Shown here: positions 13,243 to 21,353 of the stretch, in pieces | How positions within the stretch are numbered: position 1 is the first letter of the stretch | Layout of the letters: each line of letters begins with the position of its first letter | Origin: a virus | Direction: 5' to 3' (one strand) | Virus record (IMG/VR): IMGVR_UViG_3300020445_000056 | Location: 1 to 27,116 of that record | Length of the DNA stretch: 27,116 bases | Position numbers and translations under genes: made by a program | Notes under the pieces: generated by a model | The model's input: only the letters and a program-made list of their open reading frames with translations | What the model was told of the DNA's origin: nothing | Database searches by the model: none

Positions 13243-13921
13243 AGGTAAAGTAAAGTCAGTCTATGATGTGCCTGGTGATCCATCACGTGTCACCATGCTA
13301 TTCCACGACAAGGTTACTGCATGGAATGGTGAGAGGACAGAGTATCCTAAAGATAAGGGTGCTACTTGCTGTCTTATATCTGCACTCCTCTTTGAATTGA
13401 TGGAGAAGAATGGTATCAAGACTCATTTCATTGACTGTCCATCACTCAATCAGATGTTGTGTAGGAAGTTAACTATCATTCCAGTGGAAGTTATCTGTAG
13501 GAACATAGCAGCAGGTAGCATCGTAAAGAATACTAACATCACAGAAGGACAGATGATTCAACCACCTATCGTTGAGTATTTCCTGAAGGATGACAGTAGG
13601 AATGACCCATTACTCACAGAGGATAGAGTAAGACTAATGGGTATCAATCCTGAACCACTTGCAGTTATAACAAGAGATGTCAACTACCAATTACAAACCC
13701 TCTTTACCCTTTGTGGTATTGATATCGTTGATTTTAAGCTTGAATTTGGTCACGATGCTCATGGTGATCTATACCTTGCTGATGAGTTGAGTCCAGATAA
13801 CATGAGACTATGGAAGAAGGACACTCGTGAGAGATTTGATAAGGATTTGTTTAGGAAAGATGAAGGAGATATAGTAGAAGCATACCGATATATACTTAAT
13901 CAACTCAAACAATTCACCTAA
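13220..13921 (+). CDS. purC: Phosphoribosylaminoimidazole-succinocarboxamide synthase
   Basis: SAICAR synthetase joins CAIR and aspartate with ATP, the eighth step of purine synthesis. ATG 13220 gives MINQPIHEGKVKSVYDVPGD, with the GK-x-K-x-VY nucleotide motif; the upstream ATG 13199 lies in the previous gene. 233 residues, close to E. coli PurC (237). Family motifs are VEVICRNIAAGSIVK, DPLLTEDRVR, DFKLEFG and DELSPDNMRLW. No gap is visible. It works with purN in phage purine supply, but the two genes are 7 kb apart. The TAA stop is inside a late-promoter-like box. Confidence 0.96.
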   Translation: MINQPIHEGKVKSVYDVPGDPSRVTMLFHDKVTAWNGERTEYPKDKGATCCLISALLFELMEKNGIKTHFIDCPSLNQMLCRKLTIIPVEVICRNIAAGSIVKNTNITEGQMIQPPIVEYFLKDDSRNDPLLTEDRVRLMGINPEPLAVITRDVNYQLQTLFTLCGIDIVDFKLEFGHDAHGDLYLADELSPDNMRLWKKDTRERFDKDLFRKDEGDIVEAYRYILNQLKQFT

Positions 13922-13924
13922 ATA
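13917..13924 (+). promoter_or_regulatory. Late-promoter-like box CCTAAATA
   Basis: CCTAAATA includes the purC stop TAA (13919-13921) and lies 21 bases before the large structural gene. It is a six-of-eight match to TATAAATA, followed by an AAGGA ribosome site near 13932. Confidence 0.4.
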
Positions 13925-13945
13925 TTCCGTAAGGATTAATATAGT

Positions 13946-16900
13946 ATGGGTGCTCAGAATATAAGAGACTTAGTTGCTAGGTGTTATGTAGGGATGGGAT
14001 CTCTACTGGCACCTAATTCTCTTGATCAATTAAACCCATACACCCCAACGGTTAACGCAGCAGTGCAGCCTGTAGCGTCAGACCCTGCTGCTATCATTAG
14101 AGAGTTGGTTGGTAGATGCTACGAGGCTACCCCTCCATTGATGCCAAACCCACTCGACCAATTAAACCCACCACCTGTCGTGGTACCAGTGGTCCCAGAC
14201 CCTGTACCTACCCCCTCAGAGGTCATACAGACGTTGGTTGGGAGATGCTACCCAGATTTACCTACCCTTGAGAAAATACCTGATGAGGTGGATGCTGGAG
14301 GTGACTGGACCATCTGTGATGTAACAGACCAGATAGATTGGGCAAGGAAATTTGTTGACTTAGATATCGGTAAGATTATTGTTAAGACACCTGACCCTAA
14401 CGACCCTAGTGGTTTTGTTAGGTGGGATGGTAGTCAGTGTGAGGAGGTGTTGAAATATAGAAGACTGAATCAGATTAAATCAGTAGGTGATGGATGGTGG
14501 GAGCATATCACCACGGGTGAGAGATATTACTGTGATGATACTAACTGGACACCAGATATTAAGTGGGAGAATTGTGTAAGGACTGCACTAGAGTGTATGT
14601 TTAGACCTTACATCGGAGGTAAGTGGACACCACCTAAGGCAGACTGTGATTCACATTACAATAAAGGATGGAGTGCTAACAGGGATGAGGTATGTATTGC
14701 TAACTGTTTTCCAGATAGGATAGCAATCTATGAGTCTTCAACTGCTAATGATAATGCATATCATACGACAGCTACACCACCAGCAGGATACACACTCACC
14801 AGTAGCACACCAGCATTTTATATCCTAAAGAATGAAGAGGGAGATAAGACTGCACCACTATTCAAGTACTACTCAGGGACTAACAACGATACCTTCTTGA
14901 CTATCAACCCAGGTCAACCTGATTCTCCTGGCAATGGTGAGAGAGCAACCATGAATGCTAGTGGCATGGTATTTGTTGACACTCTTGGTCATGTATTTCC
15001 TAGTGCTACTAACGCAACAAGTTACCTAGCAGATGGAGAGACCGCTAAGCCACTGCATAGATTCTTCCAGACATCTCCATTCAATCACAAGTATATGATT
15101 GATGCTGACGTGGAGGGGATGAGACCAGAGAGGACAGATAGATGGTGCTATAGCATCCCTCAGAAGTGTAGTGCTGACCTCAACATACTATTAGACTGTG
15201 AGCATGGAGCAGCAGGGTATGACAACGCACTTGGATTCTACCTAGCAAATGATTCAGGACCACAGTATGGTGTCATTGTATGCTCATCAGCTAAGGGTGG
15301 TCAGGTAATGGAGGAGGTTAATATTAGTAATAACCTGTTGCAACAGTATGGTAATGGGTCTATGGGATTCTTCTTGATACCTAATGGTGCTAGTGTTAAT
15401 TCACTCAGTCTTGGACAGACTGTAACCTTTAGTGCTCAGAGTGATGGATTCAGAGCAGTAGGACTCAGCTCATCACAGGGCAACTACTGTATGTTTAGTG
15501 ATAGATTCTGGAATCCTGCTGACAAAGACTATACTGTATGGCATGGCACATCACATCAGATGTGGGAAGACTTACTCAATGGTGATGATGACTATGATGA
15601 CCTGAAGTTCTGGCACAATGTTAGATGGGCTTATAATGGTTGGATATATGAGGGTGTAGCAGGGTATGTGTATGCTAAGGCAGCACCAGAGAAAGTAATG
15701 AGGAAGTTACAGGTCGGTAACGTATGTGATGGCAGGATACTAGCGTCATCCTTTAAGGATGTAACCATGAGACGACTGGACTGTGGTACTAATAACCCAA
15801 CCATACAATCAAACTCAGAGGACCATGAGTGTGGTCAATGTAGTGGAGGTTACTCAGTCAAGTTGAATACCTTACAGACTGTTGAGGTTAAGAAGAGTGC
15901 TACCTTTAAGGTAGTGAGTCTGGGTGGTATCATAGGTGGTCTTGAAGCAGACTGCTTGAAATTCACGCTGAGATTTGCCAAAAATGGCCAGGATTTAATC
16001 AATAAGCAATTTAAAGTAAAGTATTGGCCCAAGATAGGTCAAGACTTGGTTGATGGTGTGTCTGTATCGGTGGTGCCAGGTGATACAGTCACCCTAGAGG
16101 TAGTAAGTATTGATGTTGGACCACATACAGGATACATTGCACCTTCCATGGGAATATATGCTGAAGAGGAAGGTGTCTTCACTGACATGGTAAACCTACA
16201 ACTAGGCACGGGAGCACATGATGACTACATTGGGGCTACGATGGGTGGCACAGTGACTAACCCTCTAGGCACTACTCTTGGAGCAGTCCAAGGATTTGCT
16301 ATGCAATTCCGTCCTAGTCTCAAGGAGTCTGACGAGTGGCAGCCTGGTGCTAAGGCAGCAGAGACATGGTTGGAAGATGATGTACCACAGGATGAGTATC
16401 CATGGACTAATGTATGGGCTAGTGGTGCTGCTGTTGCTATGCATGGGTCACTTCAAGCTAACCCTGACCTCCCAGGCAACACTAGGATATTCAACAATGG
16501 TTTGATGCCTAATATTCCTGGAGCATATATTGATACAGGATATGTTTATGATGGCAATGAGTATTATCTTGACAGTATTCTACCTACTCTCAACTACAGG
16601 AGACAGACAGGTACATACAATCATTTCTTAGAGGAGCATTTAGTAACCCGTTACGAAACGTTAAGTGGGACACCAGTATCACAAACTGTTAGACAGGCAG
16701 CACCTACTGCCTTTGCTATGGTCACGAGACCGTGGTATGACTTAGGTCTTCAGAGTTTTGGTACATCTTTTAATACTGCTGTAGATAATACATGGGATGG
16801 AAGTAAGCAGTCACCTAACATTCGTGATACATACTACTCACCTTGCACCTTTATTCACGACTATATACTAGACAGCACCGCTGGGTCAGGAGCTGCTAAC

Positions 16901-17323
16901 ATAGCAGATGCCTGTAAGGTAAGGGTTGGCATTACATTTTATCCTGTAGTTACTAACGTTACACAGGCAGCAGGTAGTAGGACTGTCCACTACTGGCAAG
17001 CAATGATACATGTGTTAAGTGTTGTTAACGCTGGCGCAGGTTACACTGAAGGACAGAAATTCGTGCTACACTGGCCTCCTATCAGAGATCCAAAGACTGA
17101 AGACGCATCTGCTAGTCCATACTATCCAGACCAAGAGTCAGGGTTTGCTATGCCTAACACACCAGTCGTTAGTTGGTATGAGGACTCTTCGATGGTCAAG
17201 AGAATGGTCAAGGAGGCAGTTTACATGGAGTCACACAATAAAGACTCCGTTATATGGTATACTTCTACTGACAAGAATGAATTCCGTGTCAGATTCTCAA
17301 TCATTATCACAGAGACTACTTAA
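13946..17323 (+). CDS. Large probable tail fibre or adhesin, 1125 residues
   Basis: ATG 13946 follows AAGGA and a late-type box. Residues 5-107 contain three copies of a short motif with LV(A/G)RCY, joined by Pro/Val-rich linkers, likely an attachment or oligomerisation head. Residues 255-390 contain spaced repeats (PLFKYYSGTNNDTF, PLHRFFQTSPFNHKYMID, FVDTLGHVFP) like the DUF5648-type repeats of phage and secreted proteins. The rest is beta-rich, with many Gly, Thr and aromatic residues, as in fibre or baseplate-decoration proteins. No transmembrane or signal segment. The role in host binding is inferred from size, composition and its place among structural genes. Confidence 0.7.
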   Translation: MGAQNIRDLVARCYVGMGSLLAPNSLDQLNPYTPTVNAAVQPVASDPAAIIRELVGRCYEATPPLMPNPLDQLNPPPVVVPVVPDPVPTPSEVIQTLVGRCYPDLPTLEKIPDEVDAGGDWTICDVTDQIDWARKFVDLDIGKIIVKTPDPNDPSGFVRWDGSQCEEVLKYRRLNQIKSVGDGWWEHITTGERYYCDDTNWTPDIKWENCVRTALECMFRPYIGGKWTPPKADCDSHYNKGWSANRDEVCIANCFPDRIAIYESSTANDNAYHTTATPPAGYTLTSSTPAFYILKNEEGDKTAPLFKYYSGTNNDTFLTINPGQPDSPGNGERATMNASGMVFVDTLGHVFPSATNATSYLADGETAKPLHRFFQTSPFNHKYMIDADVEGMRPERTDRWCYSIPQKCSADLNILLDCEHGAAGYDNALGFYLANDSGPQYGVIVCSSAKGGQVMEEVNISNNLLQQYGNGSMGFFLIPNGASVNSLSLGQTVTFSAQSDGFRAVGLSSSQGNYCMFSDRFWNPADKDYTVWHGTSHQMWEDLLNGDDDYDDLKFWHNVRWAYNGWIYEGVAGYVYAKAAPEKVMRKLQVGNVCDGRILASSFKDVTMRRLDCGTNNPTIQSNSEDHECGQCSGGYSVKLNTLQTVEVKKSATFKVVSLGGIIGGLEADCLKFTLRFAKNGQDLINKQFKVKYWPKIGQDLVDGVSVSVVPGDTVTLEVVSIDVGPHTGYIAPSMGIYAEEEGVFTDMVNLQLGTGAHDDYIGATMGGTVTNPLGTTLGAVQGFAMQFRPSLKESDEWQPGAKAAETWLEDDVPQDEYPWTNVWASGAAVAMHGSLQANPDLPGNTRIFNNGLMPNIPGAYIDTGYVYDGNEYYLDSILPTLNYRRQTGTYNHFLEEHLVTRYETLSGTPVSQTVRQAAPTAFAMVTRPWYDLGLQSFGTSFNTAVDNTWDGSKQSPNIRDTYYSPCTFIHDYILDSTAGSGAANIADACKVRVGITFYPVVTNVTQAAGSRTVHYWQAMIHVLSVVNAGAGYTEGQKFVLHWPPIRDPKTEDASASPYYPDQESGFAMPNTPVVSWYEDSSMVKRMVKEAVYMESHNKDSVIWYTSTDKNEFRVRFSIIITETT
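13958..14266 (+). repeat. Three protein repeats in the N-terminal head of the probable tail fibre
   Basis: Copy 1 residues 5-31 (13958-14038), copy 2 residues 50-75 (14093-14170), copy 3 residues 93-107 (14222-14266, shortened). Shared pattern: I(R/Q)xLV(A/G)RCY, then Pro/Leu-rich, then NxLDQLNP in copies 1 and 2. Linkers are Pro/Val-rich. Confidence 0.7.
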
Positions 17324-17325
17324 CT

Positions 17326-17688
17326 ATGGGAAAAGGTTTCAGCAGTGCCGAGGCATCAGCAGAGAGATCACTTGAAAGGTCTACTAAAGAGCTGAAAGCA
17401 CTTCGTAAAGTCATCGAACAATATAAAGACGATCCTAAGGGTCGTGTTAAGATGATGAAGAAGATGAAAAAGTATTGGCGTAGTCCACTAGCGACCATCA
17501 AGTCGTTGGATTACAAACCACAAGGTAAAAACTGGGAGTTAGATCCCACCGTAGCAGCAGACCTTAAAGCGGTCACTGAATACGTTGACCCAAGGAATCA
17601 GGAGGACGAACCAGAAACTGTCCTAACCTCCGACCAAGAGTCAGAACTTCGTGATAAGCTAACCAAAACCAACGAGGCGAATGATTAA
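17326..17688 (+). CDS. Basic helical protein of unknown function
   Basis: 120 residues from ATG 17326, just after the large gene. The N-terminal half is strongly basic and helical (ERSLERSTKELKALRKVIE, GRVKMMKKMKKYWRS), which could contact nucleic acid or virion proteins; the last 40 residues are acidic (DQESELRDKLTKTNEAND). No family recognised. The end overlaps the next start by 8 bases. Confidence 0.65.
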   Translation: MGKGFSSAEASAERSLERSTKELKALRKVIEQYKDDPKGRVKMMKKMKKYWRSPLATIKSLDYKPQGKNWELDPTVAADLKAVTEYVDPRNQEDEPETVLTSDQESELRDKLTKTNEAND

Positions 17689-17899
17689 TCTCGATGAGAA
17701 GTTTCACAACTACCTAGGTAGTAGCAAGACTTTTAGAATAGATGGGGTGCAGGAACCCGTAAAGGGATACGGGTACCACTGTGATGGCAATGACATCACG
17801 GGTTACTATGTAATGACCACTAACTATAAGCTCTACTACAATCTCAACGAGCAATTCATTAAGATGGAGGCACTAGCAGAACTGGCACACACCCCTTGA
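17681..17899 (+). CDS. Small Tyr-rich protein of unknown function
   Basis: 72 residues from ATG 17681. It is Tyr-rich and beta-like (GYGYHCDGNDITGYYVMTTN, KLYYNLNEQF), with a short helical end. It overlaps the preceding gene by 8 bases, so is probably in its transcript. An exact late promoter follows. No family recognised. Confidence 0.65.
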   Translation: MINLDEKFHNYLGSSKTFRIDGVQEPVKGYGYHCDGNDITGYYVMTTNYKLYYNLNEQFIKMEALAELAHTP

Positions 17900-17921
17900 C
17901 GGTTTCCCGAAAGTCTGCTAT

Positions 17922-17929
17922 TATAAATA
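17922..17929 (+). promoter_or_regulatory. T4-type late promoter TATAAATA
   Basis: Exact TATAAATA match, 139 bases before the beta-barrel-like protein at 18061 and after the preceding gene's stop. Like psbA, it drives a long leader. Confidence 0.75.
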
Positions 17930-18060
17930 CCTTAACATAACTTAAACGAAGGACTCGAAATTATCGTAACCCTGCGTAGAATGTTAAAAAGATTTCCATG
18001 TCGAGGAAGTCTATCATCCGCAGGTCTTTTTATGTACTTGCGAGACAGTCAACTACTATT
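17930..18060 (+). promoter_or_regulatory. Leader of the secreted beta-barrel-like gene
   Basis: 131 bases without a convincing gene. A possible 36-codon frame (17981-18091) overlaps the next gene and is not supported. AAAAAGA (17986-17992) and TCTTTTT (18024-18030) are complementary and could pair in the leader. Confidence 0.3.
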
Positions 18061-18441
18061 ATGTCTATTAAATCAACAATCGCAGCACTAGCTGCATCAC
18101 CATTTCTACTCGCTGGAGCCGCTTTTGCTGGTCCTTATGTGAATGTAGAAGCTAACGTTTCGTATCCTGATGGAGATTATTCCACAGCAACAACCGACGC
18201 TCACGTTGGTTACGAAGGCGGAGAAGGCAAGTTTGGATACTATGTCCAAGGTGGCCCTGCATTCGTTGCTAAGGACGGAGCTGATACCGAGACAGAATTG
18301 TCTGGTAAGGTTGGAGTATCAATCGCTGCTACAGAATCCTTCGGTCTTTACGGAGAACTCTCTGGCATCACTAACGAAGACACATCTGGCGACGGAATCG
18401 TCGATTGGGGTGCTAAGTTGGGTGGTAAGTTCACTTTCTAA
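18061..18441 (+). CDS. Secreted porin-like beta-barrel protein
   Basis: 126 residues with a clear Sec signal peptide (MSIKSTIAALAASPFLLAGA AFA, cleavage after A23). I chose ATG 18061 because it gives this signal. The mature part alternates polar and non-polar residues (YVNVEANVSYPDG, HVGYEGGEGKFGYYVQGG, GVSIAATESFGLYGELSG) and ends GAKLGGKFTF with a terminal Phe, as outer-membrane beta-barrels do. It could insert in the host outer membrane and change uptake or phage exclusion, but this is inferred. An exact late promoter is upstream and a terminator 21 bases downstream. Confidence 0.8.
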   Translation: MSIKSTIAALAASPFLLAGAAFAGPYVNVEANVSYPDGDYSTATTDAHVGYEGGEGKFGYYVQGGPAFVAKDGADTETELSGKVGVSIAATESFGLYGELSGITNEDTSGDGIVDWGAKLGGKFTF

Positions 18442-18462
18442 GCGACAAACCATATCATATAT

Positions 18463-18490
18463 AAAGGGTCACTTCGGTGACCCTTTTTTT
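18463..18490 (+). terminator. Rho-independent terminator with UUCG tetraloop
   Basis: AAAGGGTCAC (18463-18472), loop TTCG, GTGACCCTTT (18477-18486), then more T to 18490. A very stable 10-bp stem ends the beta-barrel-like gene transcript. Confidence 0.92.
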
Positions 18491-18506
18491 CTCTTTACTT
18501 GTAACT

Positions 18507-18758
18507 ATGGCAAAATCACCAGGCAACACTGCAATCTACACTAGACCAGGGTGTGCATTCTGTACAAAGATTAAGGAAGTTTACAAATCTAAGGGGTGGG
18601 GCTTTGCAGAATACACTTTAGATGTTAACTTTACTAGAGAGCAATTCAAACAAGAATTTGGTCAAGGTGCTACCTTTCCTCAAGTTATCATTGCGGGACA
18701 TAAAATGGGTGGATGCACCGAAACTGTTAAATACCTCCGAGAAAATACGTACTTATGA
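18507..18758 (+). CDS. nrdC: Glutaredoxin
   Basis: 83 residues from ATG 18507. Active-site C16-A-F-C19 (TRPGCAFCTKIKE), cis-Pro at P58 in TFPQV, and GGC at 68-70 for glutathione binding. Glutaredoxin reduces NrdA, so it supports dNTP synthesis. The usual CPYC is CAFC here, but both cysteines remain. It lies right after the terminator and ends with an ATGA overlap. Confidence 0.9.
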   Translation: MAKSPGNTAIYTRPGCAFCTKIKEVYKSKGWGFAEYTLDVNFTREQFKQEFGQGATFPQVIIAGHKMGGCTETVKYLRENTYL

Positions 18759-19114
18759 TAGTAATGGATTCAACCGAAGAGCTTTACACACTCATCGACC
18801 GAGCTATTGATGAAGCAATGTTTAATCAACGCTTCATGTTTAAGATGTATGATTACCTCAAGTCAAGTAAGTGGACACGTAAAGCAACGGGTGAATTGAT
18901 TGACTCATCATCGATGGGTGAATTAAAGCAGGAAGTCACAGACTTAAATGCTTACATCAAAGGTGGCGACACTTACATACGTGAGGCATATCATCACATA
19001 CCTAAGCCAAAGGCGAGGAAGATACGTGACTATTTCCAGAGCATGATTGATGATGCGAGTCGTTACTACGACACTCGTAAACCTGGAAGACCTCGTAAAA
19101 GATCTACTAAATAA
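18755..19114 (+). CDS. Protein with AT-hook-like C-terminus, unknown function
   Basis: 119 residues from ATG 18755 (ATGA overlap with glutaredoxin); ATG 18764 is an alternative. It is helical and mixed (LYTLIDRAIDEAMFNQRFMF, KQEVTDLNAYIKGG) and ends with DTRKPGRPRKRSTK, where GRPRK is AT-hook-like, so it may bind AT-rich DNA. Function is otherwise unknown. Confidence 0.7.
   Translation: MIVMDSTEELYTLIDRAIDEAMFNQRFMFKMYDYLKSSKWTRKATGELIDSSSMGELKQEVTDLNAYIKGGDTYIREAYHHIPKPKARKIRDYFQSMIDDASRYYDTRKPGRPRKRSTK
19106..19113 (+). promoter_or_regulatory. Weak late-promoter-like box ACTAAATA
   Basis: ACTAAATA overlaps the preceding stop codon and lies 24 bases before the membrane gene at 19138. Six-of-eight match. 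Confidence 0.25.
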
Positions 19115-19137
19115 AAAAAAGCAGAAGGAGAATGCAC

Positions 19138-19374
19138 ATGGAGTTATCTTTTCTATACATTTCTTTCTTCTTGACAATCGGAAGTTTTCTGCTAGGATTC
19201 ATAGTGTCATGGAATTTAAAACATGTCTATGATGAGTGGAAAGCAAGGGCAGAGTATGCAGCAGTCGTCATGCACCCAGAGATGGAGATGGACGGAGTGC
19301 CTGTTGACCCTTCCGAGTTACTCTACTTGCGTATCTCTGATGAAGATGATACAATAGATGAAGATGAAGATTAA
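19138..19374 (+). CDS. Small membrane protein with acidic tail
   Basis: ATG 19138 is chosen over 19132 because AAGGAG (19125-19130) is then 7 bases away. 78 residues: an N-terminal membrane helix (residues 2-22, LYISFFLTIGSFLLGFIV), a basic middle, and a Glu/Asp-rich end (ISDEDDTIDEDED). It is probably anchored in the host membrane with the tail in the cytoplasm. No family recognised. Confidence 0.65.
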   Translation: MELSFLYISFFLTIGSFLLGFIVSWNLKHVYDEWKARAEYAAVVMHPEMEMDGVPVDPSELLYLRISDEDDTIDEDED

Positions 19375-19389
19375 CCTGTTAAAATCGAT

Positions 19390-19833
19390 ATGAAACTGAT
19401 GATTTCTGAGGTGCTTCAGAAAGCACATAATGCTAAGACCAAAGCAGCAAAGATTAAAATCCTTAAGGAGAATAATACTCCAGCATTGAGGATGATATTC
19501 GTTGCTAACTTTGATGATAGTTTAACCCCTCGTTTACCACCAGGTGAGGACATCCCTTACCGTAAGAATGAGGCACCTATAGGCACTGAGCATACCTTGC
19601 TGGAGAAAGAAGCAAGCAAACTATACTACTACTTCAAGGGTGGTGCAGATAACCTTTCCTCTATGAAGATAGAGAATATGTTTATCAGACTACTAGAAGG
19701 ACTGCATGAGACTGAAGCAGAGGTAGTTGTTAAAGCAATCAATAAGACATTGCACAAGAAGTATAGGATTACTAAGGCAGTAGTCACTGAGGCATTCCCA
19801 TCAATCAAATGGGGTATCAGAAGTAGAGACTAA
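19390..19833 (+). CDS. DUF6433-like conserved phage protein
   Basis: 147 residues. The order MISEVLQKAHNAKTKAAK, FVANFDDSLTPRLPPGEDIP and ENMFIRLLEGLHETEAEVV, then VVTEAFPSIKWG near the end, fits a family shared by T4-like phages (DUF6433), seen near DNA-metabolism genes; no function known. It is mostly helical. The stop overlaps the next start (TAATG). Confidence 0.7.
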   Translation: MKLMISEVLQKAHNAKTKAAKIKILKENNTPALRMIFVANFDDSLTPRLPPGEDIPYRKNEAPIGTEHTLLEKEASKLYYYFKGGADNLSSMKIENMFIRLLEGLHETEAEVVVKAINKTLHKKYRITKAVVTEAFPSIKWGIRSRD

Positions 19834-20153
19834 TGAAGTTTACTGATGAGCAAGTCGCCACAATCAATGCATCTGGTTGTGGATGCCGAGTGATCGCTAC
19901 AGGTATCACACCTGATGCAGCAGAGGACAAGCATCTACCTACTAACTCATACCTTATGGAGTTGGAGAAGGATGGTCAGCAATGGTTTGACATAGTAATG
20001 GGTGGCACTGTTGCCATTTTTGATTGCTATTACGACACATTTGGTCACTGTGTGAAGAAAATGACTTATACTAAGGGAGCAAAGAGTCCTGGGATGTATA
20101 ATCCTAACCCTAAGCCACCTAAACAACCAAAGAAACCACCAAGGAGGGAGTGA
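19833..20153 (+). CDS. Protein of unknown function with basic Pro-rich tail
   Basis: 106 residues. Residues 1-80 look like a mixed alpha/beta domain with the Cys motif GCGCRV and later Cys; the last 25 are Pro/Lys-rich (NPNPKPPKQPKKPPRRE) and probably unstructured. The start shares one base with the previous stop. A GGAGG in its end serves as the ribosome site of the next gene. Confidence 0.65.
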   Translation: MKFTDEQVATINASGCGCRVIATGITPDAAEDKHLPTNSYLMELEKDGQQWFDIVMGGTVAIFDCYYDTFGHCVKKMTYTKGAKSPGMYNPNPKPPKQPKKPPRRE

Positions 20154-20154
20154 A

Positions 20155-20424
20155 GTGACAGTATACCTAGACCCCCGCAAAAAAGCACAGCCTATAGAAG
20201 AAGTGGCCGAAATGACACCAGAGGAGATAGAAAAGAAAAAGAATGAGGAAATGGGCATGAAGGTAGTCCAGGCCGCTGCTAACCTCACTGTTGCACCACT
20301 GGTAGTCAAAATCATATGGAATTGGGTAGTGCCAGGAGTCTTTGGTCTTGCTACTCTTACATATCTTGAGGCAGTAGGACTATACTGTCTATGTAAAATA
20401 TTATTCACTGATTCAAGATCATGA
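20155..20424 (+). CDS. Membrane protein, GTG start
   Basis: Starts at GTG 20155 with AGGAGG about 8 bases before it, inside the previous gene's end. 89 residues: a charged helical N-terminus (EEVAEMTPEEIEKKKNEEMG) and hydrophobic segments near residues 43-58 and 60-82 (VAPLVVKIIWNWVVPGVFGL, TLTYLEAVGLYCLCKIL), probably two membrane passes. No family recognised. The stop overlaps thyX (ATGA). Confidence 0.7.
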   Translation: MTVYLDPRKKAQPIEEVAEMTPEEIEKKKNEEMGMKVVQAAANLTVAPLVVKIIWNWVVPGVFGLATLTYLEAVGLYCLCKILFTDSRS

Positions 20425-21122
20425 GCAAAGTCTGTTTGATATCTGTTACACCTGATGCAGAGAAACTTATAGGATACGTTGCAAGAGTATCCAACCCCAA
20501 GAATCAAGACAACCCTAAGGTAGCTGGTCTACTAGCATATTGTATCAAGCATGGGCACTGGTCCATCTTTGAGCAAGCATTCATGACGTTAGAGATAGAA
20601 ACAACTCGTGGTCTTGCTGCTCAGATACTAAGGCACAGGTCATTTACATTCCAAGAGTTTAGTCAGAGATATGCTGACGCTACTCTCCTTGATGAAGTCC
20701 CAGAGGTACCTGAGTTAAGGAGACAGGACGATAAGAATAGACAGAATAGTATTGATGATGTACCTCCACAGATTATTAATAAACATCAGGTCTTGATGCG
20801 TAGTCATTTTGAGCAGTCAGTTCGTCTCTATGAAGACATGCTTGCTGATGGTATAGCAAAGGAGTGTGCTCGGTTTGTACTACCTCTTGCTACACCTACC
20901 CGACTATACATGACAGGTAGTGTCCGTAGTTGGATCCACTATATAAACTTACGGTCTGCCAATGGCACCCAGAAGGAGCACATGGACATCGCAGAGTTAT
21001 GCCGTCGTCATTTCATCTGTAACTTCCCCCTCACATCTAAGGCACTAGACTGGTGTGAAGAGGAAGAGTGTGACTGTAACGAAGAGGACTACGACATGCA
21101 ACCCTGCTTAAGGATAGACTAA
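20421..21122 (+). CDS. thyX: Flavin-dependent thymidylate synthase
   Basis: ThyX makes dTMP from dUMP using FAD, NADPH and methylene-THF, and is common in cyanophages. The ThyX motif RHRx7S is R71-H-R73 to S81 in LRHRSFTFQEFSQRY. Other family parts are LEIETTRGLAAQI, CARFVLPLATPTRLY and SWIHYINLR. 233 residues, normal. The end is acidic with three cysteines (CEEEECDCNEED), which is not typical. It overlaps the previous stop (ATGA) and shares one base with the next. Confidence 0.96.
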   Translation: MSKVCLISVTPDAEKLIGYVARVSNPKNQDNPKVAGLLAYCIKHGHWSIFEQAFMTLEIETTRGLAAQILRHRSFTFQEFSQRYADATLLDEVPEVPELRRQDDKNRQNSIDDVPPQIINKHQVLMRSHFEQSVRLYEDMLADGIAKECARFVLPLATPTRLYMTGSVRSWIHYINLRSANGTQKEHMDIAELCRRHFICNFPLTSKALDWCEEEECDCNEEDYDMQPCLRID

Positions 21123-21352
21123 TGCCAACATACCCTGTGATAAATAATACTACAGGAGAGAAACAAGAACTCTCCATGTCCATGGCTGCTTATGATGAGT
21201 GGCGAAAGGACAATCCCGATTGGGATAAGGACTGGTCTCAAGGGACTGGTGGTGTTACCTACGGTGATCCTAAACAATCAGAAGGATTTAAAGAAGTAAT
21301 GAGCAAGGTCCAAGAGAAGCATCCAGCGGCAAACCTTTCGAGGTTCCTATAA
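21122..21352 (+). CDS. Small conserved phage protein after thyX
   Basis: 76 residues starting MPTYPVINNTTGEKQELSMS, with MAAYDEWRKDNPDWDKDWSQ in the middle. The MPTYxV start and overall order resemble cyanophage proteins sometimes labelled FmdB-like regulators, but there are no Cys and so no zinc ribbon; I keep the function open. It shares one base with the thyX stop. Confidence 0.7.
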   Translation: MPTYPVINNTTGEKQELSMSMAAYDEWRKDNPDWDKDWSQGTGGVTYGDPKQSEGFKEVMSKVQEKHPAANLSRFL

Positions 21353-21353
21353 T

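Noticed and set aside
17981-18091. 36-codon ORF in the leader of the beta-barrel-like gene
   Set aside because: Overlaps the signal peptide in another frame and has no ribosome site.
19947-20507. 186-codon open frame on the minus strand
   Set aside because: It is antisense to three plus-strand genes with stronger support (19833, 20155, thyX), and has an atypical composition.
21137-21144. GATAAATA box inside the small gene after thyX
   Set aside because: Lies within coding sequence and not before a gene start; likely chance in AT-rich DNA.
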